Shown: positions 1 through 7,662 of the stretch, piece by piece
How positions within the stretch are numbered: the stretch's first letter is position 1
How the letters are laid out: each line of letters opens with the position of its first letter
Origin: Desulfobacteraceae bacterium
GTDB taxonomy: Bacteria > Desulfobacterota > DSM-4660 > Desulfatiglandales > Desulfatiglandaceae
Direction of reading: 5' to 3'
Length of the DNA stretch: 10,631 bases
NCBI GenBank assembly: GCA_020349865.1
Contig: CP070700.1
Coordinates: 4,082,458 to 4,093,088, forward strand
Position numbers and translations under genes: made by a program
Notes under the pieces: generated by a model
What the model was told of the DNA's origin: nothing
The model's input: the letters and a program-made list of their open reading frames with translations, nothing else
Database searches by the model: none

Positions 1-1626
1 CTTTCCAGCAACGGTCTCATCTTTCACCCTGGCCCTTCCACCGGTGCCATGGGGCTCATTGACAACGCCTATAAGGGCCCTTTTCACAAGCTCCAAATGT
101 TCCCGCCTAATTCCCAGTTTCCCTGTTACAAAAGGAGCAAATTCATAAGTCTTATTGGTCTCACTTTTCCCTACCCATTTGGTCACCTGAGGCCTATAAT
201 TTATGCCACCGTTAAAAACGGCTGATATAAACGTGGCCATCTGTATTGGGGTTACAAGGACAAAGCTCTGCCCGATAGCCGTGGACAGCGTCTCTCCCTC
301 CTGCCAGGGCACGCCCCATCTTTTGAGCTTCCAATCACGGGTCGGGATTAACCCGGCCTTCTCATGCACTACATCGAATCCGGTCATTTTTCCAAGGCCT
401 AATCTCATAGCATACTCAGAAATCTTATCAATGCCCAGCATTCTCCCCATCTCGTAAAAATATACATCGCAAGATTCAACCAGGGCCCGGTGAAAACTCA
501 CCTTTTCATGTCCATACTTCTTCCAACAACGATAGCCACGTCGCCCCAAAAAGTAGATGCCTTTACAGACTATTTCTTCCTCAGGGTCAATAATGCCTTC
601 TTCGAGCCCTGCAAGTGCAATAACTATTTTAAACACAGAGCCAGGAGCGTATTGACCGGATAGGGCCCTGTTTTGTAAAGGAAAATCCCCGGACAAGACA
701 ATCCTTTCCCAGCTAGCCCTGTCTATTCCTCCAACAAACAGATTCGGGTCAAAGGAGGGGCTACTTGCCAGGGCCATTATCTCTCCATTGTTGGGATTCA
801 TGGCCACAATTGCCCCAGATTTGCCAACCAAGGCCTTCTCTGCCACAGCCTGGAGATCTTTGTCGATAGTCAGGCAGGCATTGTCACCGGGGGCTGGGGA
901 TTTATGTGCGATCACCCTTATTTTTCTCCCGCTGGCATCCACCTCAACCTGCTCACCCCCTCGCACCCCGTTTAAATCTGGTTGCCATTTCCACTCCACC
1001 CCGGACTTCCCGATCAAATCCCCAGGTTTGCTATCCGGGTACTTTCCGCTGTTCAATTGGTTCTCGCTAATTTCTCCCAAGTACCCGATGAGATGAGAGG
1101 CACGCTCTCCATTAATATAACGCCGTTGTGGTGAAACGTTAATCATGACCCCGGGTAGATTAAAGCGATGGGTCTCAATCCTGGCCAGTTCATTGCGGGA
1201 TAAATCTCTTTTAAGACAGACGGGCCTAAAAGGATACCTGCGGGAGGCCTTATCCAATTCTTGTTTTGCCGGCTGCGGATCAACCCCTGATAGGCGACTT
1301 AACCTTTCTAATAGATCTCCCAGATCTTGAACCTCTTCCGGTATTACATAAAGATCATAGGAGGGGCGGTTATCCACAAGCGTCTTCCCATGCCGGTCTA
1401 AAATCATGCCTCTAAAAGGTGGTATATCCTGGAGATGTATGCGATTGTTTTCCGATTTGGTACGATACATTGATCCATTTACAATCTGCAGAAACCAGAA
1501 CCTAAGGATCAAAACGCAAAAAACCGCAAGGATTACCAACATTGCCTTTTTGAGCTGTCTGTCAAAAACCTCTATTGAGATGGGATCGAAATCTGATGTT
1601 CTCAAAGTCCTATTCTCCGCAGGCAT
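1..1626 (-). CDS. mrdA: Penicillin-binding protein 2 (peptidoglycan D,D-transpeptidase), C-terminus outside window
   Basis: The inner-membrane transpeptidase of the elongation complex; it cross-links side-wall peptidoglycan with RodA and MreBCD. The frame is open for 542 codons from ATG at 1626 to the window edge. It has one membrane anchor (about residues 27-47), a pedestal domain (IPPFRGMILDR near 67-80, LIGKSGVE near 222-229) and then the transpeptidase domain. The active-site SxxK motif is SVFK with Ser330 and Lys333 (bases 628-639). The second motif is SCD at 385-387, the SxD form common in PBP2. The last visible residue, Lys542 after VAG, should be the first of the KTG motif, so roughly the final 60-100 residues are missing. 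It lies 66 bases after mreD in the same direction. The SD before ATG is weak (GGTGTGG). An in-frame GTG at 1638 and a TTG at 1608 preceded by GGAG are other possible starts. Family assignment is firm. Confidence 0.96.
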   Translation of the reverse strand, partial: MPAENRTLRTSDFDPISIEVFDRQLKKAMLVILAVFCVLILRFWFLQIVNGSMYRTKSENNRIHLQDIPPFRGMILDRHGKTLVDNRPSYDLYVIPEEVQDLGDLLERLSRLSGVDPQPAKQELDKASRRYPFRPVCLKRDLSRNELARIETHRFNLPGVMINVSPQRRYINGERASHLIGYLGEISENQLNSGKYPDSKPGDLIGKSGVEWKWQPDLNGVRGGEQVEVDASGRKIRVIAHKSPAPGDNACLTIDKDLQAVAEKALVGKSGAIVAMNPNNGEIMALASSPSFDPNLFVGGIDRASWERIVLSGDFPLQNRALSGQYAPGSVFKIVIALAGLEEGIIDPEEEIVCKGIYFLGRRGYRCWKKYGHEKVSFHRALVESCDVYFYEMGRMLGIDKISEYAMRLGLGKMTGFDVVHEKAGLIPTRDWKLKRWGVPWQEGETLSTAIGQSFVLVTPIQMATFISAVFNGGINYRPQVTKWVGKSETNKTYEFAPFVTGKLGIRREHLELVKRALIGVVNEPHGTGGRARVKDETVAGK

Positions 1627-1692
1627 TAAGCGCCACACCGGAGATCATCTTTCCGGTTAGTGAGTATTGTACAGAAGAATGGTTGATGAATA

Positions 1693-2148
1693 TTATAACC
1701 GCTCGGTTAAAGAGCTATGGATATCTTCTGATAAATCAACCCTCAGGCAATCAAATACATAGAAGAGGATAGGCGCAATCAGCCCTGTGCCTATCGCCAA
1801 GACCCCGGATACTATAAGAAAATCCTTTGAAAAGACTATGTCTTGGTAAAAAACTGTTAGCATTATGAAAAACAGCAATTCCCTCAACAAAACTGCCAGG
1901 GAAATAATGATCATCTGGCCCTTAGGGCCCTGAAGGTCGAAAAATCGATAACCCAAGAGAATGCCGCCATAAACGCCCAGATAAAGAAGAGTAAAAAGCC
2001 CGTGCAAACCGCCGGAAAAAAGATCCATTAAGATTCCCTGCCCAAAGGCAAAGGTGGCCGTGGCGCTCTTACCATAAAACAAGAACAGATAGGCGATTAA
2101 TATGGTCAAGAGATCTAGATCAACTAAATTCGAACCCATGAGGTTCAT
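1693..2148 (-). CDS. mreD: Rod shape-determining protein MreD (N-terminus probably under-annotated)
   Basis: A small polytopic inner-membrane protein that links MreC, MreB and the PBP2/RodA synthase. From ATG 2148 it is 151 residues, almost all hydrophobic. It carries the conserved LVDLDLLTILIAYL segment near residues 8-21, GQGILMDLFSGG near 37-47, and further helices to about residue 135. Most MreD proteins are near 160-180 residues and start with one more membrane helix. In this frame the sequence stays open upstream of 2148, back into the end of mreC. It encodes KRIAFYLFAWFIGIFFTLV, which looks like that missing helix, but no ATG, GTG or TTG precedes it close by. The ATG at 2148 has AAAGGG about 6-8 bases upstream, so it remains the conservative start. 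The gene follows mreC (60 bases from its stop by this start) and precedes mrdA. The family call is strong; the start is doubtful. Confidence 0.85.
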   Translation of the reverse strand: MNLMGSNLVDLDLLTILIAYLFLFYGKSATATFAFGQGILMDLFSGGLHGLFTLLYLGVYGGILLGYRFFDLQGPKGQMIIISLAVLLRELLFFIMLTVFYQDIVFSKDFLIVSGVLAIGTGLIAPILFYVFDCLRVDLSEDIHSSLTERL

Positions 2149-2207
2149 CCATTTCCCTTTGACCAGAGTGAAAAATATTCCAATAAACCACGCGAAAAGG
2201 TAAAAGG

Positions 2208-3053
2208 CTATTCGTTTTCTTTCAGCTGGTTCGATGGTTTGTTCTCCTCCAAAATCACCAGGACTTCTTCCAGTTTGGAAAAATCAACAGCAGGTTTGAT
2301 CTCAGTGTCTTTGAAAAGCTCTCCTCGCATTTCTTTGACAGTCAAAACTCGGCCCACCGGTAAACCTTTTGGAAAAACGCCCCCGAGGCCAGAAGTGACG
2401 ACGATATCCCCCACGGCAACATCGCTGGATTTAGCCACATAATCAAGCTTGCAGATCTCGCTCATTAGTCCTTTGAGCATACCTCTATCACGAGATCTTT
2501 GGACAAGGCAGTCGACGGCGCTGTTTTGATCGATGATCAGCAGTACCTTGGCATAATTTGGTGAAACAGATACGACTCTGCCCACCACACCAAAAGCATT
2601 CACCACCGGCATGTCCAGCCTCAATCCCGCTCCCTTGCCTTTATCGATAATAATCGACTTGAACCATCCCGTGGGATCCAATCCTATGACCTGGGCGGCC
2701 AAAACCGGACGGCTGATCGCCTGTTTGAATTGGAGAAGTTCCTCCATTCTTTCTTGGGTGGCCAGCAATTCCCGGTATCGGCTGTTCGCAATCCTCAGGG
2801 CAAGAATCTCTCTCGTAAGCAGCCTGTTTTCATGACGGACATTGACTAAATGGAAATAGTTTAACCAGAACTCCTCCGTGCTACTTATCGTATATTTGAT
2901 GAGTTTTTGAAATGGAGCGGTAATTTCTATGATGAATTGTTCGGCAGGATTCCACGGGGGTCCCAGGTCAGAATTTGAGGAAAGTAAAAACAGTACAGAG
3001 CCAATTAGAAAAATCCATAGCCAGATTTTACGAAAACCTGTTGCACCCTTCAA
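2208..3053 (-). CDS. mreC: Rod shape-determining protein MreC
   Basis: A bitopic periplasmic scaffold of the elongasome that binds and activates PBP2. The 281 residues are arranged as in the family. There is a short basic cytoplasmic end, one membrane helix (about residues 11-27), and a charged helical stretch (about 60-112) that fits the dimerising coiled coil. The double beta-barrel domain follows (about 115-272), with IGLDPTGWFKSIIIDKG near 123-139 and VVTSGLGGVFPKGLPVG near 218-234. The start is TTG at 3053. It is preceded by AAGG with a 7-base spacer, and an in-frame stop lies just upstream, so no earlier start is available nearby. The gene follows mreB by 120 bases and its 3' end may overlap the true beginning of mreD. 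The last residues (about 273-281) are a polar tail. Function is assigned by family with high confidence. Confidence 0.94.
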   Translation of the reverse strand: MKGATGFRKIWLWIFLIGSVLFLLSSNSDLGPPWNPAEQFIIEITAPFQKLIKYTISSTEEFWLNYFHLVNVRHENRLLTREILALRIANSRYRELLATQERMEELLQFKQAISRPVLAAQVIGLDPTGWFKSIIIDKGKGAGLRLDMPVVNAFGVVGRVVSVSPNYAKVLLIIDQNSAVDCLVQRSRDRGMLKGLMSEICKLDYVAKSSDVAVGDIVVTSGLGGVFPKGLPVGRVLTVKEMRGELFKDTEIKPAVDFSKLEEVLVILEENKPSNQLKENE

Positions 3054-3173
3054 TGACTGACCTTAGCTTCGCTTTAATGTCCGATCGTTCCCAGCCTTTA
3101 TGACAAGACCCCAGTCTTTGCAGTTGTAAATTGAATATCCATGGCCCGGATCAAAAGCATTAACCCTGATCTT

Positions 3174-4235
<1,062 letters not shown>

Positions 4236-4250
4236 TTACCGGTTTATATT

Positions 4251-4270
4251 TAATTATACGCTAATTATAC
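4251..4270. repeat. Tandem 9-base repeat TAATTATAC in the mreB/rpmH divergent region
   Basis: TAATTATAC occurs at 4251-4259 and again at 4262-4270, an 11-base period close to one helical turn. On the minus strand each copy contains a TATAAT -10-like hexamer. It may be two overlapping mreB promoters, a regulator site or simply AT-rich sequence. Confidence 0.5.
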
Positions 4271-4290
4271 CATATTAATTGAATTATCAA
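4264..4290 (-). promoter_or_regulatory. Candidate mreB promoter
   Basis: On the minus strand TATAAT lies at 4269-4264, preceded by TGG, which makes an extended -10 element. A -35-like TTGATA lies at 4290-4285, with a short 15-base spacer that the extended -10 could offset. A second TATAAT lies 11 bases nearer mreB (4258-4253) without a good -35. The match is by eye only, and AT-rich sequence produces such boxes by chance. Confidence 0.45.
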
Positions 4291-4293
4291 TTA
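4276..4293. repeat. Inverted repeat overlapping the mreB -35 region
   Basis: TAATTGA (4276-4282) and TCAATTA (4287-4293) are perfect 7-base arms around ATTA. The palindrome covers the candidate -35 of mreB, so it could be an operator. The arms are AT-only apart from one G/C pair each, so chance is a real possibility. Confidence 0.35.
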
Positions 4294-4316
4294 TAAAATA
4301 ATAAGATGGATTTGTC

Positions 4317-4346
4317 TTGACAAAAAATGTGGTTCATGTTTTTATA
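4317..4346 (+). promoter_or_regulatory. Candidate rpmH promoter
   Basis: A perfect -35 TTGACA lies at 4317-4322. It is followed after 18 bases by TTTATA (4341-4346), with TTATAA one base further on as an alternative. A consensus TATAAT at 4353-4358 is too far from this -35 and has no good -35 of its own. The placement 40-70 bases before rpmH suits a strong ribosomal protein promoter that would also drive rnpA and perhaps the rest of the cluster. Confidence 0.6.
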
Positions 4347-4386
4347 ACCGTTTATAATAAATAAAACAGAAGGATCAGACACTGTC

Positions 4387-4521
4387 ATGAAAAGGACTTT
4401 TCAACCAAGCAACATCAAGAAGGCGCGAACTCACGGTTTTAGGGCAAGAATGCGAACAAAAGGTGGCATAAATGTCCTAAAACGTAGAAGGGCAAAGGGA
4501 AGGAAGCGATTAGCTGTATAG
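4387..4521 (+). CDS. rpmH: 50S ribosomal protein L34
   Basis: A small, highly basic protein of the large ribosomal subunit, 44 residues long, which is the usual bacterial length. It starts [18 protein letters not shown] and continues RMRTKGG, then a lysine/arginine-rich end ([15 protein letters not shown]), all family hallmarks. The ATG at 4387 is preceded by AGAAGGA about 12 bases upstream, a slightly long spacing. It heads the cluster rpmH-rnpA-yidD-yidC-jag-mnmE and lies next to a TTGACA-type promoter. The usual upstream neighbour dnaA is absent; the divergent mreB operon is there instead. Identification is certain. Confidence 0.98.
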   Translation: MKRTFQPSNIKKARTHGFRARMRTKGGINVLKRRRAKGRKRLAV

Positions 4522-4558
4522 GCATGCACTATGATACCAATTAAGATTCCTTAACCTG

Positions 4559-4909
4559 ATGGAATTCTTTTCATACCCCAAATTATTAAGGATATTAAAT
4601 CACAGAGATTTTGTCAATGTAAATAGATCGGGGAAACGCCTTCATACAAGGCACTTTACTGTTATTCTCAAGCAGAACGGGCTGGGCCTTACGAGATTGG
4701 GGGTCAGTGTAAGCAAGAAGACAGGAAACGCGGTCAAAAGGAATAGGGTCAAGCGCCTTATTAGAGAACTCTTCAGGCTCAATAAGACCCGTTTCCCCCA
4801 AGGATATGATATCGTCATTGCAGCAAAGAAGGATGCCAGCTATTTGGATTTCCGGAAAATTAAAGAGGAACTCGGGGAAATCATTTTTGATAAGAAGCCC
4901 CTTGTATAA
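4559..4909 (+). CDS. rnpA: Ribonuclease P protein component
   Basis: The protein subunit of RNase P. It helps the catalytic RNA remove 5' leaders from pre-tRNAs. The protein is 116 residues, a normal length, and basic. It opens with the typical [13 protein letters not shown] segment (about 9-21) that forms part of the substrate cleft. The conserved RNR motif is at 61-63 within [16 protein letters not shown], followed by [12 protein letters not shown] (82-93). The ATG at 4559 comes 37 bases after rpmH. There is no convincing Shine-Dalgarno sequence, but an in-frame stop lies about 20 bases upstream, so no longer start fits. Coupling with rpmH translation is possible. Its stop overlaps the likely TTG start of yidD. 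Confidence 0.97.
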   Translation: MEFFSYPKLLRILNHRDFVNVNRSGKRLHTRHFTVILKQNGLGLTRLGVSVSKKTGNAVKRNRVKRLIRELFRLNKTRFPQGYDIVIAAKKDASYLDFRKIKEELGEIIFDKKPLV

Positions 4910-5120
4910 GCTAAGATATGTACCTATCGCCCTCATAGTTATATATCAACGATTCATTTCACCTCTTTGGCCTCCTTCCTGCCGTTTTTACCCCACGTGC
5001 TCAACTTATGCCCGCCATGCTATCATCAAACATGGGATCTTGAAAGGGGTTGGTCTGGCATTGATCAGGTTTTCCAAATGTCATCCCTTTCATCAAGGAG
5101 GATATGATCCCCTTGTATGA
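4902..5120 (+). CDS. yidD: Membrane protein insertion efficiency factor YidD
   Basis: A small inner-membrane-associated protein thought to assist YidC-dependent insertion. With the TTG at 4902 it is 72 residues, in the family range. It has an amphipathic start ([14 protein letters not shown]), the conserved [14 protein letters not shown] (24-37) with its two cysteines, HGILKG (44-49) and the signature [11 protein letters not shown] (60-70). The TTG overlaps the end of rnpA by 8 bases, which suggests translational coupling. AAGAAG sits just ahead of it. The same frame is open back to an ATG at 4806. Using that would add 32 residues copied from the rnpA reading region that look unlike the family, so I prefer TTG. 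Family is certain; start is moderately certain. Confidence 0.9.
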   Translation: MYKLRYVPIALIVIYQRFISPLWPPSCRFYPTCSTYARHAIIKHGILKGVGLALIRFSKCHPFHQGGYDPLV

Positions 5121-5295
5121 AGGATTTTTCTTTACGTGATGGCCAATTCTTCCTTTGACACCAAAACCCATTGACTTTGCCCCCAAGATTTTGGTTTCAG
5201 GGAAACTTCTATGACTTGGCAGTGTTGACCGGCTTTATTTGCTGACAAAAACATACGAGAGGGGTCTGAAGGATCCTCGAGACAAGGTAACTTTT
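5121..5295. other. Gene-free spacer between yidD and yidC
   Basis: About 175 bases with no supported gene. Three TTGAC-type hexamers occur (5155, 5171, 5225), none with a convincing -10 at the right distance. A perfect 7-base inverted repeat (ACCAAAA 5160-5166, TTTTGGT 5189-5195) has a 22-base loop and no T-run after it, so it is not a clear terminator. The yidC frame is open back to a TTG at 5239. Confidence 0.5.
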
Positions 5296-6957
5296 ATGGA
5301 AAAGAGAACGATACTGGCCTTTATTTTGTCTTTCCTGGTGCTTATTTTGTGGTCTTATCTTTTCGCCCCGAGCAAAGACCAAGTACCCAAGAAGGATGAA
5401 AGCACTGAAATGGAAGCGCCGAAGAAGGTATCTGAGGCGCCAGAAACACCGAGCATAATCCACCCTGCGATTTCCAAAGCACCAGTAAAAACACACACGG
5501 AATTGATCTCAAAGGCAAATGAAAAACAAATTGAGATCGACACACCTTTATACAGGGCCGTTTTTACAAATAACGGCCCCACCATTAAGAGCTTTAGCCT
5601 GAAGAAATACCGTAAGACTACAGATCCCAATTCGCCATCGATTGATCTTATCCATCTTGAGAAAGATATGGCCGATTTTCTGATTATCGGCTTTGATAAA
5701 ACGTCCGGCAGTCAAAGCAAAAAAATCATCTACCAGGTAGATCGCCAAAGAATACAGTTAGATCCAGATTCATCGCCGGACAATCTGATTTTCCAGTCAA
5801 TGACCCCAAGTGGTGTTTCAATAAAACAGACTTTTCGTTTTTATCCGGATCAATACAGGATCGATCTGGGTATTGATGTGATCAATCAATCAGGGGAAGT
5901 AATCACCGGAGCCTTTGTCACGGATTTAAAGGCATTACCGCCCCAGGAAAAGGCAAGTTATTATTCTTATGTTGGGCTTATCCTGCTCCTTGATAACGAG
6001 TTGGAAGAAGTGAAGATCAAAAAGACATCCGAACAAAAAGTTCTGACAGGCCAGATCAGTTGGATGGCCTACGAAGATGATTTTTTCATATCGGCCGTTA
6101 TCCCGGATCAACCTGTAAAGGCAAGTTTCAAAGGGCGCCTATTGCCATCAGGCATATTAGAAGGCACCTACCTGGCACCATCTGTTTCACTAAACCCTTC
6201 TGCGCAGATTTCTTCCAGCTATACCCTGTATCTCGGACCCAGGGAGCTGGGTATACTAAAACAACTTGGAAAAAACCTGGAAAGGGCCGTTACTTTTGGG
6301 TGGACGGATATAATTGCAAAGCCCCTGCTGTATCTTTTGCGCTTTTTCAACCAGTACATAAATAATTATGGTCTATCCATCATTCTGCTCACCATCCTGA
6401 TCAAGATCCTTTTCTGGCCCTTAACCCATAAGAGCTATAAATCTATGAAGGAGATGCAGAAACTTCAGCCCCGGATGGCCAAAATGAGGGAAAAATATAA
6501 GAACGACAAAGCACAACTGAATAAAGAAATGATGGCCCTTTACAAGACCTACAAGGTAAACCCAATGGGCGGATGCTTGCCCATGATCATCCAACTCCCA
6601 GTATTCTTTGCGCTTTTTAGAATTCTGGGCAGTGCAATTGAACTAAGACAGGCGCCTTTTATGCTCTGGATAAACGATCTTTCAGCCCCAGATCGCCTCT
6701 TCAACTTCCCGTTTAGTATTCCCTTCATGAAACCGCCTTACGGAATACCCGTACTTACACTGTTGATGGGCGCCTCCATGTTTATCCAGCAGAAAATGAC
6801 CCCAACACCGGGTGACCCGACCCAGGCCAAGATCATGATGTTCTTGCCTCTTATTTTTACCTTCATGTTTATCAACTTTCCGTCTGGCCTGGTTCTTTAC
6901 TGGTTGGTCAACAACATCCTTTCAATTGGCCAGCAATACCGTATTCATAAGGGTTAA
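5296..6957 (+). CDS. yidC: Membrane protein insertase YidC
   Basis: The inner-membrane insertase (Oxa1 family), which inserts and folds membrane proteins alone or with SecYEG. The start used here gives 553 residues, close to the E. coli length. It has the Gram-negative plan: a first membrane helix (about residues 5-23), a low-complexity Lys/Glu/Pro linker, a large periplasmic beta domain to about 330, then the conserved five-helix core. Core landmarks are YGLSIILLTILIKILFWPLT (about 359-378), a charged cytoplasmic hairpin, VNPMGGCLPMIIQLPVFFAL, ELRQAPFMLWINDLS and NFPSGLVLYW. Lys370 stands where E. coli has the groove arginine (Arg366). The ATG at 5296 has AAGG 8 bases upstream and gives the normal N-terminus. 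A TTG at 5239 would add 19 polar residues and is less likely. It is co-directional with yidD and jag. Confidence 0.97.
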   Translation: MEKRTILAFILSFLVLILWSYLFAPSKDQVPKKDESTEMEAPKKVSEAPETPSIIHPAISKAPVKTHTELISKANEKQIEIDTPLYRAVFTNNGPTIKSFSLKKYRKTTDPNSPSIDLIHLEKDMADFLIIGFDKTSGSQSKKIIYQVDRQRIQLDPDSSPDNLIFQSMTPSGVSIKQTFRFYPDQYRIDLGIDVINQSGEVITGAFVTDLKALPPQEKASYYSYVGLILLLDNELEEVKIKKTSEQKVLTGQISWMAYEDDFFISAVIPDQPVKASFKGRLLPSGILEGTYLAPSVSLNPSAQISSSYTLYLGPRELGILKQLGKNLERAVTFGWTDIIAKPLLYLLRFFNQYINNYGLSIILLTILIKILFWPLTHKSYKSMKEMQKLQPRMAKMREKYKNDKAQLNKEMMALYKTYKVNPMGGCLPMIIQLPVFFALFRILGSAIELRQAPFMLWINDLSAPDRLFNFPFSIPFMKPPYGIPVLTLLMGASMFIQQKMTPTPGDPTQAKIMMFLPLIFTFMFINFPSGLVLYWLVNNILSIGQQYRIHKG

Positions 6958-6979
6958 GCATAATATTTGGAGGACAATC

Positions 6980-7627
6980 ATGCGAACTTTTGAATTTGAA
7001 GGAAAAACCACCGAGGAAGCTATTGAAAATGCATGCCGACAACTCAATCTTTCTAAAGACGAAATGGACATTGAAGTTATTGAACCTGGATCCGCGGGGA
7101 TCTTTGGATTGGTGGGTGGCAGGAAGGCCACGGTCAAGGTTACGACCACAAGTGAGCAACCGGAACCCGTAGAGGAGACAAATGGGCTAACCATCGCCAA
7201 AGAGGCACTGGAAAACATCTTAAACCTCATTCCCATGGAGGGAACAACAGTAAATGCAGAACAAACTGACGGTACAATTTCCCTGACCATTAATGGCGAT
7301 AAATCGGGTCTTCTTATCGGAAGGAAGGGAAGAACCCTTGATGCCCTGCAATTTATCGTGAACAAGATCGTCAGTAAGACCTTGGAAAAGCGCATTAAGG
7401 TTGTTATCGACTCGGAAAACTACCGGCAGAGAAGGCGGGACTCTTTGATTCAAATGGCCTTAAGGATGGGCGATAAAGCAAAAAGCATCAGGAAACCGGT
7501 TATCACCAATCTTTTGAATCCCCATGATCGGAGGATAATTCACCTTGCCCTCAAGGATGATGGCGCACTGGACACAAAAAGCCGGGGAGAAGGTATCTTA
7601 AAAAAGATCCTTATCATACCCAAATGA
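6980..7627 (+). CDS. jag: Jag/KhpB RNA-binding protein (Jag-N, KH, R3H domains)
   Basis: A cytoplasmic RNA-binding protein usually encoded right after yidC. In Gram-positive relatives (Jag, EloR, KhpB) it affects cell elongation and small-RNA or mRNA handling. It is 215 residues. The Jag-N domain spans about 1-52 (FEFEGKTTEEAIENACRQL, then GSAGIFGLVGGRKA). An acidic linker follows to about 74. The type II KH domain has its GRKG loop at 114-117 within SGLLIGRKGRTLDALQFI. The R3H domain lies near 165-213, with Arg184 and His188 in DRRIIHLAL. The ATG at 6980 has GGAGG 6 bases upstream. An upstream in-frame start at 6926 would overlap yidC and extend the protein with a non-family stretch. The elongation link is known from Gram-positives; its place beside an mre operon here is suggestive only. 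Confidence 0.95.
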   Translation: MRTFEFEGKTTEEAIENACRQLNLSKDEMDIEVIEPGSAGIFGLVGGRKATVKVTTTSEQPEPVEETNGLTIAKEALENILNLIPMEGTTVNAEQTDGTISLTINGDKSGLLIGRKGRTLDALQFIVNKIVSKTLEKRIKVVIDSENYRQRRRDSLIQMALRMGDKAKSIRKPVITNLLNPHDRRIIHLALKDDGALDTKSRGEGILKKILIIPK

Positions 7628-7662
7628 TAGCCGTATTAGTCTTTTTGTAACAGTGTAGCGCT

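Noticed and set aside
1370..1378. Perfect DnaA box TTATCCACA
   Set aside because: It is single and lies inside mrdA, where it encodes part of the conserved LVDNRPSYDL stretch. No other boxes cluster around it.
4806..4901. Longer yidD beginning at ATG 4806
   Set aside because: The extra 32 residues come from another frame of rnpA and are polar and unlike the YidD N-terminus; TTG 4902 gives the family length.
5094..5133. Hairpin CAAGG-A-GGAT/ATCC-CCTTG followed by a T-rich run, as a terminator after yidD
   Set aside because: The stem lies in the codons for the conserved HQGGYDPL end of YidD. The T-run starts about 9 bases after the stem and yidC follows in the same direction. It might fold, but it is not a convincing terminator.
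5095..5139. Strong SD-like AAGGAGG followed by an 11-codon frame (ATG 5104) as a leader peptide for yidC
   Set aside because: The SD-like run encodes the family's conserved Gly-Gly, the spacing to ATG is only 2 bases, and nothing else supports a peptide.
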